From Hoeflea_A sp965204935 (GTDB taxonomy: Bacteria > Pseudomonadota > Alphaproteobacteria > Rhizobiales > Rhizobiaceae), in NCBI RefSeq assembly GCF_965204935.1, contig NZ_CBDBFO010000002.1: 64,000 nucleotides of DNA; one strand, written 5' to 3'. Of the stretch, positions 1 to 8,550 are shown in pieces. The notes under the pieces are model-generated. The model had not been told where the DNA came from, ran no database searches, and worked only from the letters and a program-made list of their open reading frames with translations. How positions within the stretch are numbered: position 1 is the stretch's first letter; each line of letters begins with the position of its first letter. The translations under genes and the position numbers were made by a program.

Positions 1-912
1 GTGCAGCGCATTGACGATATGGAAGTGAACATAGGTCGCGCAGCCCTCGTTCATCAGCTTGGTCTGTTTTTGCGGATAGAAATACTGGGCGATGTTGCGG
101 ATGATGCGCAGCACCTCGCGCTGCCAGGGCCGCAGCACCGGGCTGTAATGCTCGAGGAAATAGAGCAGGTTTTCTTCCGGCAGGTGGAGTTCACGCTTGC
201 GTTCGCGCACTTCGGCGTCGGCCTGCGCCGAATGAACGGAGCCGGGCACCGTGCTCCACAAATAGCTTACTGTCCGTTCTTCGTATTCGCGCCGCTCGCG
301 CCGTCTTTCCTTTTCCTCGCGTAGCGACGGGCTTCTGGGCCTGCGGTAGCGGAATACACCGTGCGGCATCAGCGCGTGGGCCGCGTCGATCACCCTCTCA
401 ACCTCAGAGACCCCGTAGCGCTCCTCGCAGCGGGAAATGAAACCGCGGGCATATTCGAGGTAGTCGAGGATACCGGCGGCATCGGTCCACTGCCGGAAAA
501 GATGGTTGGTCTTGAAAAAATGGTTGTGACCGAAAGCGGCGTGCGCCATCACCAGCGTCTGCATCGCCATGGTATTTTCCTCCATGCAATAGCTGATGCA
601 CGGATCGGAATTGATGACGATTTCATAGGCAAGGCCCATCGCGCCCTTACGGTAATGGACCTCGTTGCTGACGAAATGCTTGCCGAAGGACCAGTGGCGA
701 TACATGAGCGGCATGCCGATCGAGGAGTAGGCGTCGAGCATCTGCTCCGACGAGATGATCTCGATCTGGTTCGTGTAAAAATCCAGTTCGAGGTCGTTGC
801 GCGCCACATCCTCAATCGCATCATAGACTACGCGGAGCGTGTCGAACGTCCAGTCCGCACCGTCAAACAACGGCTTTTTCTTGCGTGTTTTTCTTGTGGT
901 CCTAGCCGCCAT
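1..912 (-). CDS. spoVR: SpoVR family protein (partial, C-terminus beyond window)
   Basis: This is the first 304 codons of a SpoVR/YcgB-family protein, a family linked to sporulation in Bacillus and to stationary-phase stress in proteobacteria; the biochemical role is unknown. Recognisable blocks include MLDAYSSIGMPLMYRHWSFG and the region around FGHNHFFKTNHLFRQW. The gene runs off the left edge of the window. The ATG at 912 lies inside the end of the upstream yeaH gene (11-bp overlap) and is preceded by GAGGAAA, so translation is probably coupled. It is the last gene of a prkA-yeaH-spoVR cluster, an arrangement conserved across proteobacteria. Confidence 0.93.
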   Translation of the reverse strand, partial: MAARTTRKTRKKKPLFDGADWTFDTLRVVYDAIEDVARNDLELDFYTNQIEIISSEQMLDAYSSIGMPLMYRHWSFGKHFVSNEVHYRKGAMGLAYEIVINSDPCISYCMEENTMAMQTLVMAHAAFGHNHFFKTNHLFRQWTDAAGILDYLEYARGFISRCEERYGVSEVERVIDAAHALMPHGVFRYRRPRSPSLREEKERRRERREYEERTVSYLWSTVPGSVHSAQADAEVRERKRELHLPEENLLYFLEHYSPVLRPWQREVLRIIRNIAQYFYPQKQTKLMNEGCATYVHFHIVNALH

Positions 913-2224
913 TTTCCTCTGCCGCCTTTTTCGCAAACAACTCACGGAAAACCGGATAAATGTCGCCGGGGCGGGAGATACGCTTCATGGCGAAATTCGG
1001 CCACCGGCTGGCGACGCGCCGGTACTCGCGCCACAGCTCGACGCCGTTTTCCTCGCTGTTGAGGAATTCGGCCTCCGCCTCATCGACAATCTCGACATAG
1101 GCAAAGTACTGGCAGTCCTTCATCAGTTCCTCATTGAGGATCTGGACGCATTTCTTGGAATCACCGGAATAGTTCTCACCGTCGGAGGCCTGGGCGATGT
1201 ATATGTTCCATTCGGAAGACGGGTAGCGTTCCTCGATCAGCCGCTGGGCTTCGACGAGCGCGGTGCTGACCACTGTGCCGCCGGTCTCGCGGGCGTAGAA
1301 GAATGTCTCCTCGTCGACTTCCTTGGCATTGTGCGTGTGGCGCACGAAAACAAGGTCGATCGATTTGTAGCGGCGGCTCAAAAACAGGTGCAGCAGGACA
1401 AAGAACCGCTTCGCCAGATCCTTCTCGCGTTCGCCCATGGAGGCGGACACGTCCATCAGGCAGAACATCACCGCGCGCTCGCGCGGCTCCGGCCGCATCT
1501 CGAAATAATTGTAGCGCACATCCAGCGGGTCGATGTAGGAGATAACCTTCTGCCGGCGCAGAAGATCTTCCAGAAGTTCGTGGAGCACCGACAGTTCGAG
1601 GCGCTGTTCCTGAGTCGGCTTGGAAACCTTCTCCAGCTTGAAGATCTCCTCGCGCAGGGCGCGCACCTCCAGCGATTTCGGCCGTTTCAGCGCCAGCCGC
1701 CGGCCGAGCGCGTTGCGCATGGTTCGCTCGACATTGATATTCGAAGGCGAGCCGGTAATGGAAAATCCAGCCCTGTAGGGCTTTGTCACTTCGATCTGCT
1801 TGAGGCCGCGCTTGACGAGATTGGGCAGTTCCATGTCCTCGAAAAAGAGATCAAGGAACTCATCGCGCGACAATACGAACAGGAAATCGTCCTCGCCTTC
1901 ACCGCTGTCAGAGCCTTCCTTTCCGCCGGCGCCGCCTTCGCCGGATGGCGGCTTCTTGATCTTGTCGCCCGCTTGATAGGACTTGTTGCCGGTGGACGCG
2001 TAGTCACGACGGCCGGCCGTGCGGGAATGGCGGAAGCTCGGCTCGGCAATGCTGTCGGCCGGCACCACGACCTGCTCGCCACGGTCGGTATCGGCGATGC
2101 CGCGCGTGCGGACGGCCTCGTCGACCGCCTTTTTGACATGGGAACGCACGCGCTTGAGGAACCGCCGCCTGTTACCGAGGCTCTTGTCCTTGGGATTGAG
2201 GCGACGGTCGACAAAATGACCCAT
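902..2224 (-). CDS. yeaH: YeaH/DUF444 family protein
   Basis: A 440-residue DUF444 protein, the partner of the PrkA kinase in stress and starvation responses. The N-terminus MGHFVDRRLNPKDKSLGNRR matches the usual YeaH start. I therefore use the ATG at 2224, four bases after the prkA stop, and not an upstream in-frame start that would overlap prkA by about 74 bp. A low-complexity Gly/Ser/Glu segment lies near residues 93-112. A von Willebrand A-like metal-binding motif, DVSAS, is at about residue 258. It overlaps spoVR by 11 bp. Molecular function is not established; the VWA fold suggests a role in protein complexes. Confidence 0.93.
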   Translation of the reverse strand: MGHFVDRRLNPKDKSLGNRRRFLKRVRSHVKKAVDEAVRTRGIADTDRGEQVVVPADSIAEPSFRHSRTAGRRDYASTGNKSYQAGDKIKKPPSGEGGAGGKEGSDSGEGEDDFLFVLSRDEFLDLFFEDMELPNLVKRGLKQIEVTKPYRAGFSITGSPSNINVERTMRNALGRRLALKRPKSLEVRALREEIFKLEKVSKPTQEQRLELSVLHELLEDLLRRQKVISYIDPLDVRYNYFEMRPEPRERAVMFCLMDVSASMGEREKDLAKRFFVLLHLFLSRRYKSIDLVFVRHTHNAKEVDEETFFYARETGGTVVSTALVEAQRLIEERYPSSEWNIYIAQASDGENYSGDSKKCVQILNEELMKDCQYFAYVEIVDEAEAEFLNSEENGVELWREYRRVASRWPNFAMKRISRPGDIYPVFRELFAKKAAEENGG

Positions 2225-2228
2225 CGGG

Positions 2229-4163
2229 CTAGCCTGCTTTGTTAACGCGCATGTACCACTCGACGAGACGACGGACCTGCCGCTTGGTGTAGCCGCGTTC
2301 AATCATACGTTCGACGAATTCGTGATGCTTGGCGTCCGCCTCCTTGTCACGCTTGGCACCGAAGCTGATCACCGGCAGCAGATCCTCGACCTGACCGAAC
2401 ATGCGCTTTTCGATGACACGGCGCAGCTTCTTGTATTTGCGCCAGTCCGGATTCTTGCCCTGGTTCTCGGCCCTTGCACGCAACACGAACTTGACGACCT
2501 CGTTGCGGAAGTCCTTCGGATTGGTGATGCCGGCCGGTTTTTCGATCTTCGCCAGTTCCTGGTCGAGGATCTCACGGTCGAACATCTGGCCCGTGTCCGG
2601 GTCCTTGTAGTCGTGCTCCTCGATCCAGGCATCGGCATAGGCGATATAGCGGTCGAAAAGGTTCTGGCCGTAGTCGGAATAGGATTCCAGGTAGGCTTTC
2701 TGGATTTCGTGGCCGATGAATTCCGCATAGCGCGGCATCAGCTCGGCCTTGAGGAATTCCAGATAGCGGCCCTCGACATCCTCGTTGAACTGCTCGCGCT
2801 TGATCGCCTGCTCGAGCACATACATCAGGTGCACCGGATCGGCCGCCACCTCGTCTGTGTCATGGTTGAATGTCTCTGAAAGCACCTTGAAGGCAAAGCG
2901 TGTCGACGTTCCGCTCATGCCTTCATCGACGCCGGCCACATCGCGGTATTCCTGCAGCGATTTGGCGTTGGGGTCCGTGTCCTTCAGGGTTTCGCCGTCA
3001 TAGATGCGCAGCTTGGAGTGAAGCGTCGAATTTTCGTGCTCGTGGAGGCGGGTCAGAACGCTGAAGCGGGCCATGATGTCGAGCGTCTCGGGTGCACATT
3101 TGGCATCGCGCAATGCGCTTTCGCTCAAGAGCTTCTTATAGATAAACCCTTCTTCTGTTGCGCTGAGGCAATAGGGCACCTTCACCACGCTGATGCGGTC
3201 GAGGAACGCCTCGTTGTTCTTGTTGTTCTTGAATTGCTGCCATTCGGCCTCGTTCGAGTGCGCGACTATGACCCCGTGATAGGGAAATGCGCCGATGTTC
3301 TCGGTGCCGACATAGGATCCTTCCTGCGTCGCGGTCAAAAGCGGGTGCAGGACCTTGATCGGCGCCTTGAACATTTCGACGAATTCCAGCAGGCCCTGGG
3401 TCGTGCGGTTGAGGCCGCCGGAGTAGCTGTAGGCGTCCGGATCGTTCTGGCTCAGGTGCTCGAGCTTGCGAATATCGAGTTTGCCGACCAGGGACGATAC
3501 GTCCTGATTGTTTTCATCGCCGGGTTCGGTCTTGGCGACGCCGATCTGCCGAAGCTTCGAAGGGTGCAGCTTGACGATCGAAAACTTGGAAATGTCGCCT
3601 TCGAATTCGTCCAGCCGCTTGACGGCCCAGGGCGACATTAGCCCGGTCAGGAGCCGGCGCGGAATGTTGTACTTGTCCTCAAGAAGATCGCTCATGCGTT
3701 CGGGGCTGAACAGGCCGAGCGGCGATTCAAACACCGGGCTGATCTCGTCGCCTGCCTTCAGGACGTAGATCGGTTCGTGCTCCATGAGGCGCTTGAGGAT
3801 CTCGGCCACCGTGGATTTGCCGCCGCCGACGGGGCCGAGCAGGTAGAGGATCTGCTTGCGCTCCTCCAATCCCTGGGACGCGTGACGGAAGAAGCCGACG
3901 ATGCGTTCGATCGTCTCTTCCATGCCAAACAGATTAGCAAAGGCTGGGTAACGTTTAATGGTCCGGTTCAGAAAGAGGCGACTGAGCCTTTGGTCCTGGC
4001 TGGTGTCGATCAGCTCCGGTTCGCCGATCGCTGTTATCATCCTCTCCGCCGCAGTGGCACGCATTGATGGGTCGTCGCGGCAGGCCAACAAATAATCTTG
4101 CAGGGTAATCTCTTCTACCTTGGTCCGGTCATAAACCTCGGAGTGCAGAGAGAACACGTCCAT
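2229..4163 (-). CDS. prkA: PrkA (YeaG) family serine protein kinase
   Basis: A 644-residue PrkA/YeaG protein of the usual length. It has an N-terminal AAA-type domain with the P-loop GPVGGGKST at about residues 110-118, and a C-terminal PrkA kinase domain rich in charged helices. The family has reported kinase activity and is induced by nitrogen starvation and stationary phase in enterics. The ATG at 4163 has AAAGGA about nine bases upstream. It leads the prkA-yeaH-spoVR cluster, and the 380-bp non-coding region before it must hold the promoter. I could not identify that promoter with confidence. Confidence 0.95.
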   Translation of the reverse strand: MDVFSLHSEVYDRTKVEEITLQDYLLACRDDPSMRATAAERMITAIGEPELIDTSQDQRLSRLFLNRTIKRYPAFANLFGMEETIERIVGFFRHASQGLEERKQILYLLGPVGGGKSTVAEILKRLMEHEPIYVLKAGDEISPVFESPLGLFSPERMSDLLEDKYNIPRRLLTGLMSPWAVKRLDEFEGDISKFSIVKLHPSKLRQIGVAKTEPGDENNQDVSSLVGKLDIRKLEHLSQNDPDAYSYSGGLNRTTQGLLEFVEMFKAPIKVLHPLLTATQEGSYVGTENIGAFPYHGVIVAHSNEAEWQQFKNNKNNEAFLDRISVVKVPYCLSATEEGFIYKKLLSESALRDAKCAPETLDIMARFSVLTRLHEHENSTLHSKLRIYDGETLKDTDPNAKSLQEYRDVAGVDEGMSGTSTRFAFKVLSETFNHDTDEVAADPVHLMYVLEQAIKREQFNEDVEGRYLEFLKAELMPRYAEFIGHEIQKAYLESYSDYGQNLFDRYIAYADAWIEEHDYKDPDTGQMFDREILDQELAKIEKPAGITNPKDFRNEVVKFVLRARAENQGKNPDWRKYKKLRRVIEKRMFGQVEDLLPVISFGAKRDKEADAKHHEFVERMIERGYTKRQVRRLVEWYMRVNKAG

Positions 4164-4545
4164 GATGTTCGTCCTTTCCTATTCCCTGTTTACTCTCCCC
4201 ATTTGTCGCCCTGGTTCTTTATTAAGTGGTGCCTGCTGATTATTTGGCGAATCAAATCATGTTGAAACGGAGTGCAAGCCAGCGCCAGCGGCGCCGGGGC
4301 ACATTCGCCAAACCAGGGAACCGTTAAATCCACTTGCCTAGAATATTAGTGTCGCTCAACTAATGACGCGAAGTCATAGGCAACGTGATTCGATTGAAGT
4401 ATAGCACAAGGAATTAAATCCGGTTGTGCGTATTGCCATCAAATTTGCATGGTTATGCACATATCGACAACAAAAGTGCAGATAGGCAACACCGGCGGAA
4501 ACGCTTGCGCGATGCCGGTATTTCAGTGGTGAAAAACTGATTTAA
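4164..4545. other. Intergenic region upstream of prkA
   Basis: There are 382 bases without a credible gene between prkA and tRNA-Val. The base composition is more AT-rich than the surrounding genes, as expected for a promoter region. A sigma-54-like stretch at 4273-4287 has the GG and GC elements one base too close together. No terminator hairpin or long repeat was seen. Confidence 0.6.
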
Positions 4546-4620
4546 TGGTGGGCGGTACTGGGATTGAACCAGTGACCCCTACGATGTCAACGTAGTGCTC
4601 TCCCGCTGAGCTAACCGCCC
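4546..4620 (-). tRNA. tRNA-Val (anticodon GAC), CCA encoded
   Basis: Read on the minus strand, the acceptor stem GGGCGGT pairs with ACCGCCC. The D-arm contains TAGCTCAGCGGGAGAGC, the anticodon stem CTACG/CGTAG holds the loop TTGACAT (anticodon GAC, valine), and the T-arm contains GGTTCAATCC. The 3' CCA is genomically encoded at 4546-4548. The mature RNA without CCA is 72 nt (4549-4620). All four arms fold without mismatch in the acceptor stem. Confidence 0.97.
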
Positions 4621-4690
4621 ATCCGACCGGCCGCATACACCACAAAAGGCACAGCAAGGTCAAGTGCGTTCTGGCCGATGGCGACGATAA

Positions 4691-5050
4691 TTATGCGGCC
4701 TGGAGAATCTTTTCGACCTCGTTGACGAGATCCCTCAGATGGAACGGTTTGGAAAGGACCGTGGCGTTCTTCGGCGCCTCGGAATCCGGGTTGAGAGCAA
4801 CAGCCGCAAATCCGGTGATGAACATGACCTTGAGGTCCGGGTCGAGCTCGGTGGCGCGCCGCGCCAACTCGATGCCATCCATCTCCGGCATTACGATATC
4901 GGTCAGCAGCAGTGAAAACGGTTCTTCGCGCAGCCGTTCGTAAGCACTGGCGCCGTTGTCGTACGATTGCACGGCATATCCCGCCTTTTCCAGTGCCTTG
5001 ACCAGAAAGCGGCGCATGTCGTCATCGTCTTCAGCAAGTAGTATTTTCAT
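4691..5050 (-). CDS. cpdR: Response regulator CpdR (CtrA/ClpXP adaptor)
   Basis: A 119-residue single-domain response regulator closely resembling rhizobial and Brucella CpdR. The acidic pocket is AEDDDD near the N-terminus, the phosphoacceptor is Asp51 in LLLTDIVMPEMDG, and the conserved Lys is in SKPFHL near residue 101. In Caulobacter, unphosphorylated CpdR primes ClpXP and helps degrade CtrA and other substrates; the CckA-ChpT relay phosphorylates and inactivates it. I chose the ATG at 5050 because it directly precedes MKILLAEDD and has GAGGAG just upstream. Longer in-frame starts exist but add no conserved sequence. RcdA, another adaptor of the same pathway, is encoded at 61434-61958. 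Confidence 0.93.
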   Translation of the reverse strand: MKILLAEDDDDMRRFLVKALEKAGYAVQSYDNGASAYERLREEPFSLLLTDIVMPEMDGIELARRATELDPDLKVMFITGFAAVALNPDSEAPKNATVLSKPFHLRDLVNEVEKILQAA

Positions 5051-5412
5051 ACTGCTCCTCATGCCCGTCAATTCCCGCGTCTGAATGGGCTTTCGGCCCG
5101 CCGAGCGCCTGTTTCGCACCGAAAGAAAACGACAGATTGCGCCCTAATTGTAGTGGGACCCCACCCTGCCGATACCACGCAGATGCGGCCTATTCAAATC
5201 CAGTGAGGTAAATATCGGGTTTATTTACGCTACTTAACCGGCACATTTTATGTGACGCTGACATTAATGTTTATAGGCGGCCGTCACGTTTGAAACAACT
5301 GTCCGCGAGGTCTATGGACTTGGCCGCGTGCAACTGGCAACATAATCGAAACATTGCGTATGATCGGGAATCACAGAGTATCAACGGAGCAGCGCATGAC
5401 GGGGAGAAGGAA
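5051..5412. other. Divergent intergenic region between cpdR and the amidohydrolase gene
   Basis: A roughly 360-bp divergent promoter region. One perfect CtrA half site (TTAACC) lies at 5235-5240 within CGCTACTTAACCGG, but its partner half is degenerate, so it is only a weak candidate for CtrA control of cpdR. In-frame TTG 5290 and ATG 5314 could extend the downstream gene into this region. No RNA gene or repeat was recognised. Confidence 0.5.
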
Positions 5413-6297
5413 TTGAACGGAGACGCACATTTTGATCATCCGCCGTTTGAAATCCGCCTGCCCGCAGAACAGTCCGTGCCTTTCGTTTTCAATTCGCCGC
5501 ACAGCGGACGCGTTTATCCAGAAAGTTTCCTGTCCGTCTCGCGCCTCGACCGTCATTCCATTCGCCGGTCGGAAGACTACTATGTCGATCAGCTTTTCGA
5601 AGCTTCGCCGAAGGTCGGCGCGCCGCTTTTTGCGGCCCATTTCCCGCGCGCCTTCATCGATGTCAATCGCGAGCCCTATGAGCTTGATCCGCGCATGTTC
5701 GACGGACGCATCCCGCATTTTGTCAATGCCAGCTCCATGCGTGTTGCCGGGGGTCTCGGGACAATCCCGAAGCTCGTGGCCGAAAACATGGAAATCTATA
5801 ACCGCAGGCTGACCATCGAGGAGGCGCTGGAGCGTATAGACCGGTTCTACCGGCCCTATCACGACCGGCTGCGCCAGTTGATCGTCAAGACCCATTCGCG
5901 CTTCGGCTATGCGGTTCTTGTCGATTGCCACTCGATGCCTGCGAATGCGCAGAGCTGCAGCCGCAACCGACCGGATTTCGTGGTCGGCGACCGGTACGGC
6001 ACCAGCGCGACCGAAGCGCTGTCGCAGCTCGCCGTATCCATCCTTCAGGACCTCGGCTACACGGTGTCGCGCAACAAGCCCTATGCGGGCGGCTTTATCA
6101 CCGAGCACTACGGTAGGCCCGCGCGCGGCCTTCACGCGATCCAGATCGAAATCAATCGCGGTCTCTACGTCAATGAGCAGACATTCGAAAAGACCGCCGG
6201 GTTTGACCGCCTGCGCGCCGATATCAGCCAGTTCATGCATCTTTTGACCGAGTATTTTGCAAGCAACTACTCGGAAATCGCGCTGGCGGCGGAATAG
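5413..6297 (+). CDS. N-formylglutamate amidohydrolase family protein
   Basis: A protein of about 294 residues in the N-formylglutamate amidohydrolase (FGase) family, which hydrolyses N-formyl-glutamate or related N-formyl amino acids, in some bacteria as the last step of histidine degradation. Family blocks include VFNSPHSGRVYP, RSEDYYVDQLF, FIDVNREPYELD and VDCHSMP, the last with likely metal-binding Asp and His. The start is uncertain. TTG at 5413 sits just after GGGGAGAAGG and 12 residues before the conserved region, so I prefer it. TTG 5290 and ATG 5314 are in-frame alternatives with weaker ribosome sites. No other hut genes are nearby, so a role in histidine use is inference. Confidence 0.85.
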   Translation: MNGDAHFDHPPFEIRLPAEQSVPFVFNSPHSGRVYPESFLSVSRLDRHSIRRSEDYYVDQLFEASPKVGAPLFAAHFPRAFIDVNREPYELDPRMFDGRIPHFVNASSMRVAGGLGTIPKLVAENMEIYNRRLTIEEALERIDRFYRPYHDRLRQLIVKTHSRFGYAVLVDCHSMPANAQSCSRNRPDFVVGDRYGTSATEALSQLAVSILQDLGYTVSRNKPYAGGFITEHYGRPARGLHAIQIEINRGLYVNEQTFEKTAGFDRLRADISQFMHLLTEYFASNYSEIALAAE

Positions 6298-6339
6298 CCA
6301 GACAACGGCCCGTTCGGCAGGGCTGCACCGGTTCTCAAG

Positions 6340-6370
6340 CAAAAAAAAGACCGCGCCTGGCGGAGCGGTC
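6340..6370 (-). terminator. Rho-independent terminator of the MmgR-like sRNA
   Basis: On the minus strand, GACCGC and GCGGTC form a 6-bp stem around TCCGCCAGGC, followed immediately by TTTTTTTT. It is the 3' end of the small RNA. Confidence 0.85.
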
Positions 6371-6420
6371 AAAATCTAGGGAGGAAACGCCCAATAAGGG
6401 CATCCACAGCCATTGGCTGC
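6341..6420 (-). ncRNA. mmgR: alpha-r8/MmgR-like trans-encoded small RNA
   Basis: An approximately 80-nt minus-strand transcript is predicted. It contains a short stem CAGCC-AAT-GGCTG, a second stem GCCC-TTATT-GGGC, then the single-stranded core TTTCCTCCCT (complement of 6378-6387), and ends in a GC-rich hairpin followed by eight T. That order and the ten-base core match what I know of the alpha-r8 family, whose member MmgR in Sinorhizobium meliloti is about 77 nt and affects polyhydroxybutyrate storage. A sigma-70 type promoter lies at the right distance upstream. The CU-rich core could pair with Shine-Dalgarno sequences of target mRNAs. Confidence 0.8.
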
Positions 6421-6426
6421 ATGATC

Positions 6427-6455
6427 ACCATATTGTTGCAGCGCACAAAAGTCAA
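6427..6455 (-). promoter_or_regulatory. Sigma-70-type promoter of the MmgR-like sRNA
   Basis: The -35 is TTGACT (complement of 6450-6455), the spacer is 17 bp, and the -10-like element is TATGGT (complement of 6427-6432). This predicts a start near 6420, just before the first sRNA stem. Confidence 0.6.
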
Positions 6456-6584
6456 GAGATGAACAAGATTCATTTCGCGGATGCAAAAATTTCCGGATCG
6501 CAATGGAAACGCTGGAAAATTAACGCACAGTCGAATATCGGTGCGTGACGCCATCTTGCCGAAACCCCACTCTGGAACCCTGAA

Positions 6585-7379
6585 ATGCAGCCTGAACTCG
6601 CGTTTTTACATCGACTGGCGGACGCCGCCGCGGAGGAGACGCTGCCGCGGTTCCGCGCCAACACCACCGTCAGCAACAAGCTGCAGGGCGGTTTCGATCC
6701 GGTAACGGAGGCCGACCGGGCAGCCGAGGCTGCGATCCGCGATCTCATCGGTCAGCATTATCCCGATCACGGCATCATGGGTGAGGAGCACGGCAGCGAA
6801 GGTCTTGACCGGGACTATCTTTGGGTGATCGATCCGATAGACGGCACCAGGGCTTTCATATCCGGATTGCCGGTCTGGGGAACGCTGATCGGCCTCTATC
6901 ACAGGGGCCGGGCGGTCGCCGGTCTGATGGACCAGCCCTTCACCGGCGAGCGGTTTGTGGCTGACCAGAGCGGCACCTATTACCGCGGACCGGACGGCGA
7001 GCGGACGATCCGGTCGCGCGATTGCGGTTCGCTGGCGCAGGCGACGCTGTTTACGACATCACCGCATCTGTTCGCCGAAACGGAGATCGGGCGCTACCGG
7101 GCTGTCGAAAACGGGGTCAACCTGTTTCGCTACGGCTGCGACTGCTATGCCTATACGCTTGTCGCCGCCGGCCATGCGGATCTTGTCATTGAGAACAATC
7201 TTCAGGCCTACGATATCGCAGCGCTGATCGCGATCCTGGAATCAGCCGGTGCGGTCGTGACCGACTGGGAGGGTGGCCGGCCCGAACAGGGCGGTAATAT
7301 CATCGCCGCCGGCAGCGCAGCTGTCCATGCGGAGGCATTGGCGCTGCTTGCTCTAGGCCCAACAGAACAGTCATCATAA
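6585..7379 (+). CDS. hisN: Inositol monophosphatase-type histidinol-phosphatase
   Basis: A 264-residue member of the inositol monophosphatase superfamily that best matches HisN, the enzyme that dephosphorylates L-histidinol phosphate in histidine biosynthesis of many alphaproteobacteria. Metal-binding motifs are visible: GEEHG at residues 67-71, WVIDPIDGTRAF at 80-91, and the downstream Asp in AYDIAALI near residue 209. The DGTRAF form, not DGTTNF, is typical of HisN and separates it from the SuhB homologue at 54234. It converges on the next gene with a 6-bp overlap. Substrate assignment is by family resemblance. Confidence 0.85.
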   Translation: MQPELAFLHRLADAAAEETLPRFRANTTVSNKLQGGFDPVTEADRAAEAAIRDLIGQHYPDHGIMGEEHGSEGLDRDYLWVIDPIDGTRAFISGLPVWGTLIGLYHRGRAVAGLMDQPFTGERFVADQSGTYYRGPDGERTIRSRDCGSLAQATLFTTSPHLFAETEIGRYRAVENGVNLFRYGCDCYAYTLVAAGHADLVIENNLQAYDIAALIAILESAGAVVTDWEGGRPEQGGNIIAAGSAAVHAEALALLALGPTEQSS

Positions 7380-8336
7380 TTCGCCAGGCAGGAAGGCCTT
7401 GATACCGGCAAGAGTCTGCTCACGGTAGATATCGGCTTCCTGGAAAAGCTCGTGCTTGGCGCGGTCGATGGTGATCAGTTCGCTGGCCCGGAAATGCGAA
7501 GCCATATCCTCGATCGCCTCAATGGGCACGATCGTATCTGCGCCGGCACCGAAAATCAGGGTCGGAATGCGGATCGATGCCAGATGGGCGGGATCCTGGA
7601 CACGCCTGATGGCACGGAAGGATTCGGCCAGCCAACGATAGGTTGGCCCGCCGAGGATGAATTGCGGACATGTTTCGTAAATGGCCCGGTTGCGATTGAA
7701 GCGTGCCCGGTCGGATGTCAGCTCGTTGTCCTCAAATGACAGGTTCGACTGTTTCGAACCCGCAGGTGACATCCGTCCGAAACCGAAGCGACTTGCGAAT
7801 CCGACCGCCGTCCGCAAGGTCGCCAATTCGAACCGGCCGCCATGGACGCCGACAAAAGGCGCGCTGACAACCATGCGTTCGACGCGGTTGGCGAGACGCG
7901 GCGCGGTGGCGAGTGCGATCAATCCGCCGGTCGAATGACCGAGAACGAAAAAGGGAAGTCGTGCGTCCGGCAGGACGATGTTTTCCAGGAAGAACTCCAG
8001 GTCGTTCTGGTAGTCGGAGAAGCGACGGACGTGACCGGCGATCGAATCGTCGAGCAGGCGCTCCGAGCCGCCCTGACCGCGCCAGTCGAATGTCGCGACC
8101 CAGAGGCCGGCCTCGGTCAGGTCGCGGGCCGTTTCGTAATACTTTTCAATGGTCTCGTTGCGGCCCTGCAGAAGCACGACAGTGCCGGTGGCGCGGGTGA
8201 CAGTCGAGCGGAAAATCGCGTAGCGCAGCCTTTTGCCGTCCGGCGTCTCGAAAAAGCCGGTGATGGCGTTTTCAGGCGCCGGGTTGCCTGGCGTGTCATA
8301 GATGACGCTGGCATTTTGGGATGCGCTGCTATCCAT
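7374..8336 (-). CDS. Alpha/beta hydrolase, lysophospholipase (PldB-like)
   Basis: A 320-residue serine hydrolase of the Hydrolase_4/lysophospholipase group. The nucleophile elbow is GHSTGG with Ser135, the oxyanion-side motif is FDWRGQGGS near residue 83, and likely Asp and His of the triad lie in the C-terminal third (FGAGADTIVPIEA and RAKHELFQE). No signal peptide is evident, so it is probably cytoplasmic or membrane-associated. Monoacylglycerol or lysophospholipid substrates are expected from the family but not shown. It is transcribed alone and converges on hisN. Confidence 0.82.
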   Translation of the reverse strand: MDSSASQNASVIYDTPGNPAPENAITGFFETPDGKRLRYAIFRSTVTRATGTVVLLQGRNETIEKYYETARDLTEAGLWVATFDWRGQGGSERLLDDSIAGHVRRFSDYQNDLEFFLENIVLPDARLPFFVLGHSTGGLIALATAPRLANRVERMVVSAPFVGVHGGRFELATLRTAVGFASRFGFGRMSPAGSKQSNLSFEDNELTSDRARFNRNRAIYETCPQFILGGPTYRWLAESFRAIRRVQDPAHLASIRIPTLIFGAGADTIVPIEAIEDMASHFRASELITIDRAKHELFQEADIYREQTLAGIKAFLPGEL

Positions 8337-8450
8337 ACTGCTATTGAACCCGACGGGCCGTATCGATCAAGGCTCAATTGCCTGAAATCCCGAGTAAAAT
8401 CGGCGGCTGTGACAAATCTTGACACGGCGTGGTTCAGTTCCCACCTATAG

Positions 8451-8550
8451 GCTGCAGGCGCCAGGACGGGCCTGCTGGCCGGATATCCGCCTGATAACGG
8501 GGATGTCCCGCGTCAAAACCAAAATCTGTCGCTCAATGGAGGACAAGACC
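8451..8550 (+). promoter_or_regulatory. ROSE-like RNA thermometer in the hsp20 5' UTR
   Basis: The leader of the small heat-shock gene folds into successive hairpins. The last, at 8527-8545, pairs TGTCGCTC with GGAGGACA and so sequesters the Shine-Dalgarno GGAGGA. The strand opposite the ribosome site contains TCGCT, matching the ROSE consensus U(U/C)GCU with its extra G. ROSE elements upstream of rhizobial small heat-shock genes open at heat-shock temperature. The upstream boundary given here is approximate. Confidence 0.75.

Noticed and set aside
4273..4287. Sigma-54-like promoter (TGGCGC and TTGCA) before prkA
   Set aside because: The GG and GC elements are separated by nine and not ten bases, which normally abolishes sigma-54 recognition.
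4546..4620. tRNA-Val as an integration site for a genomic island
   Set aside because: No integrase gene and no repeat of the tRNA 3' end is seen in the flanking sequence.
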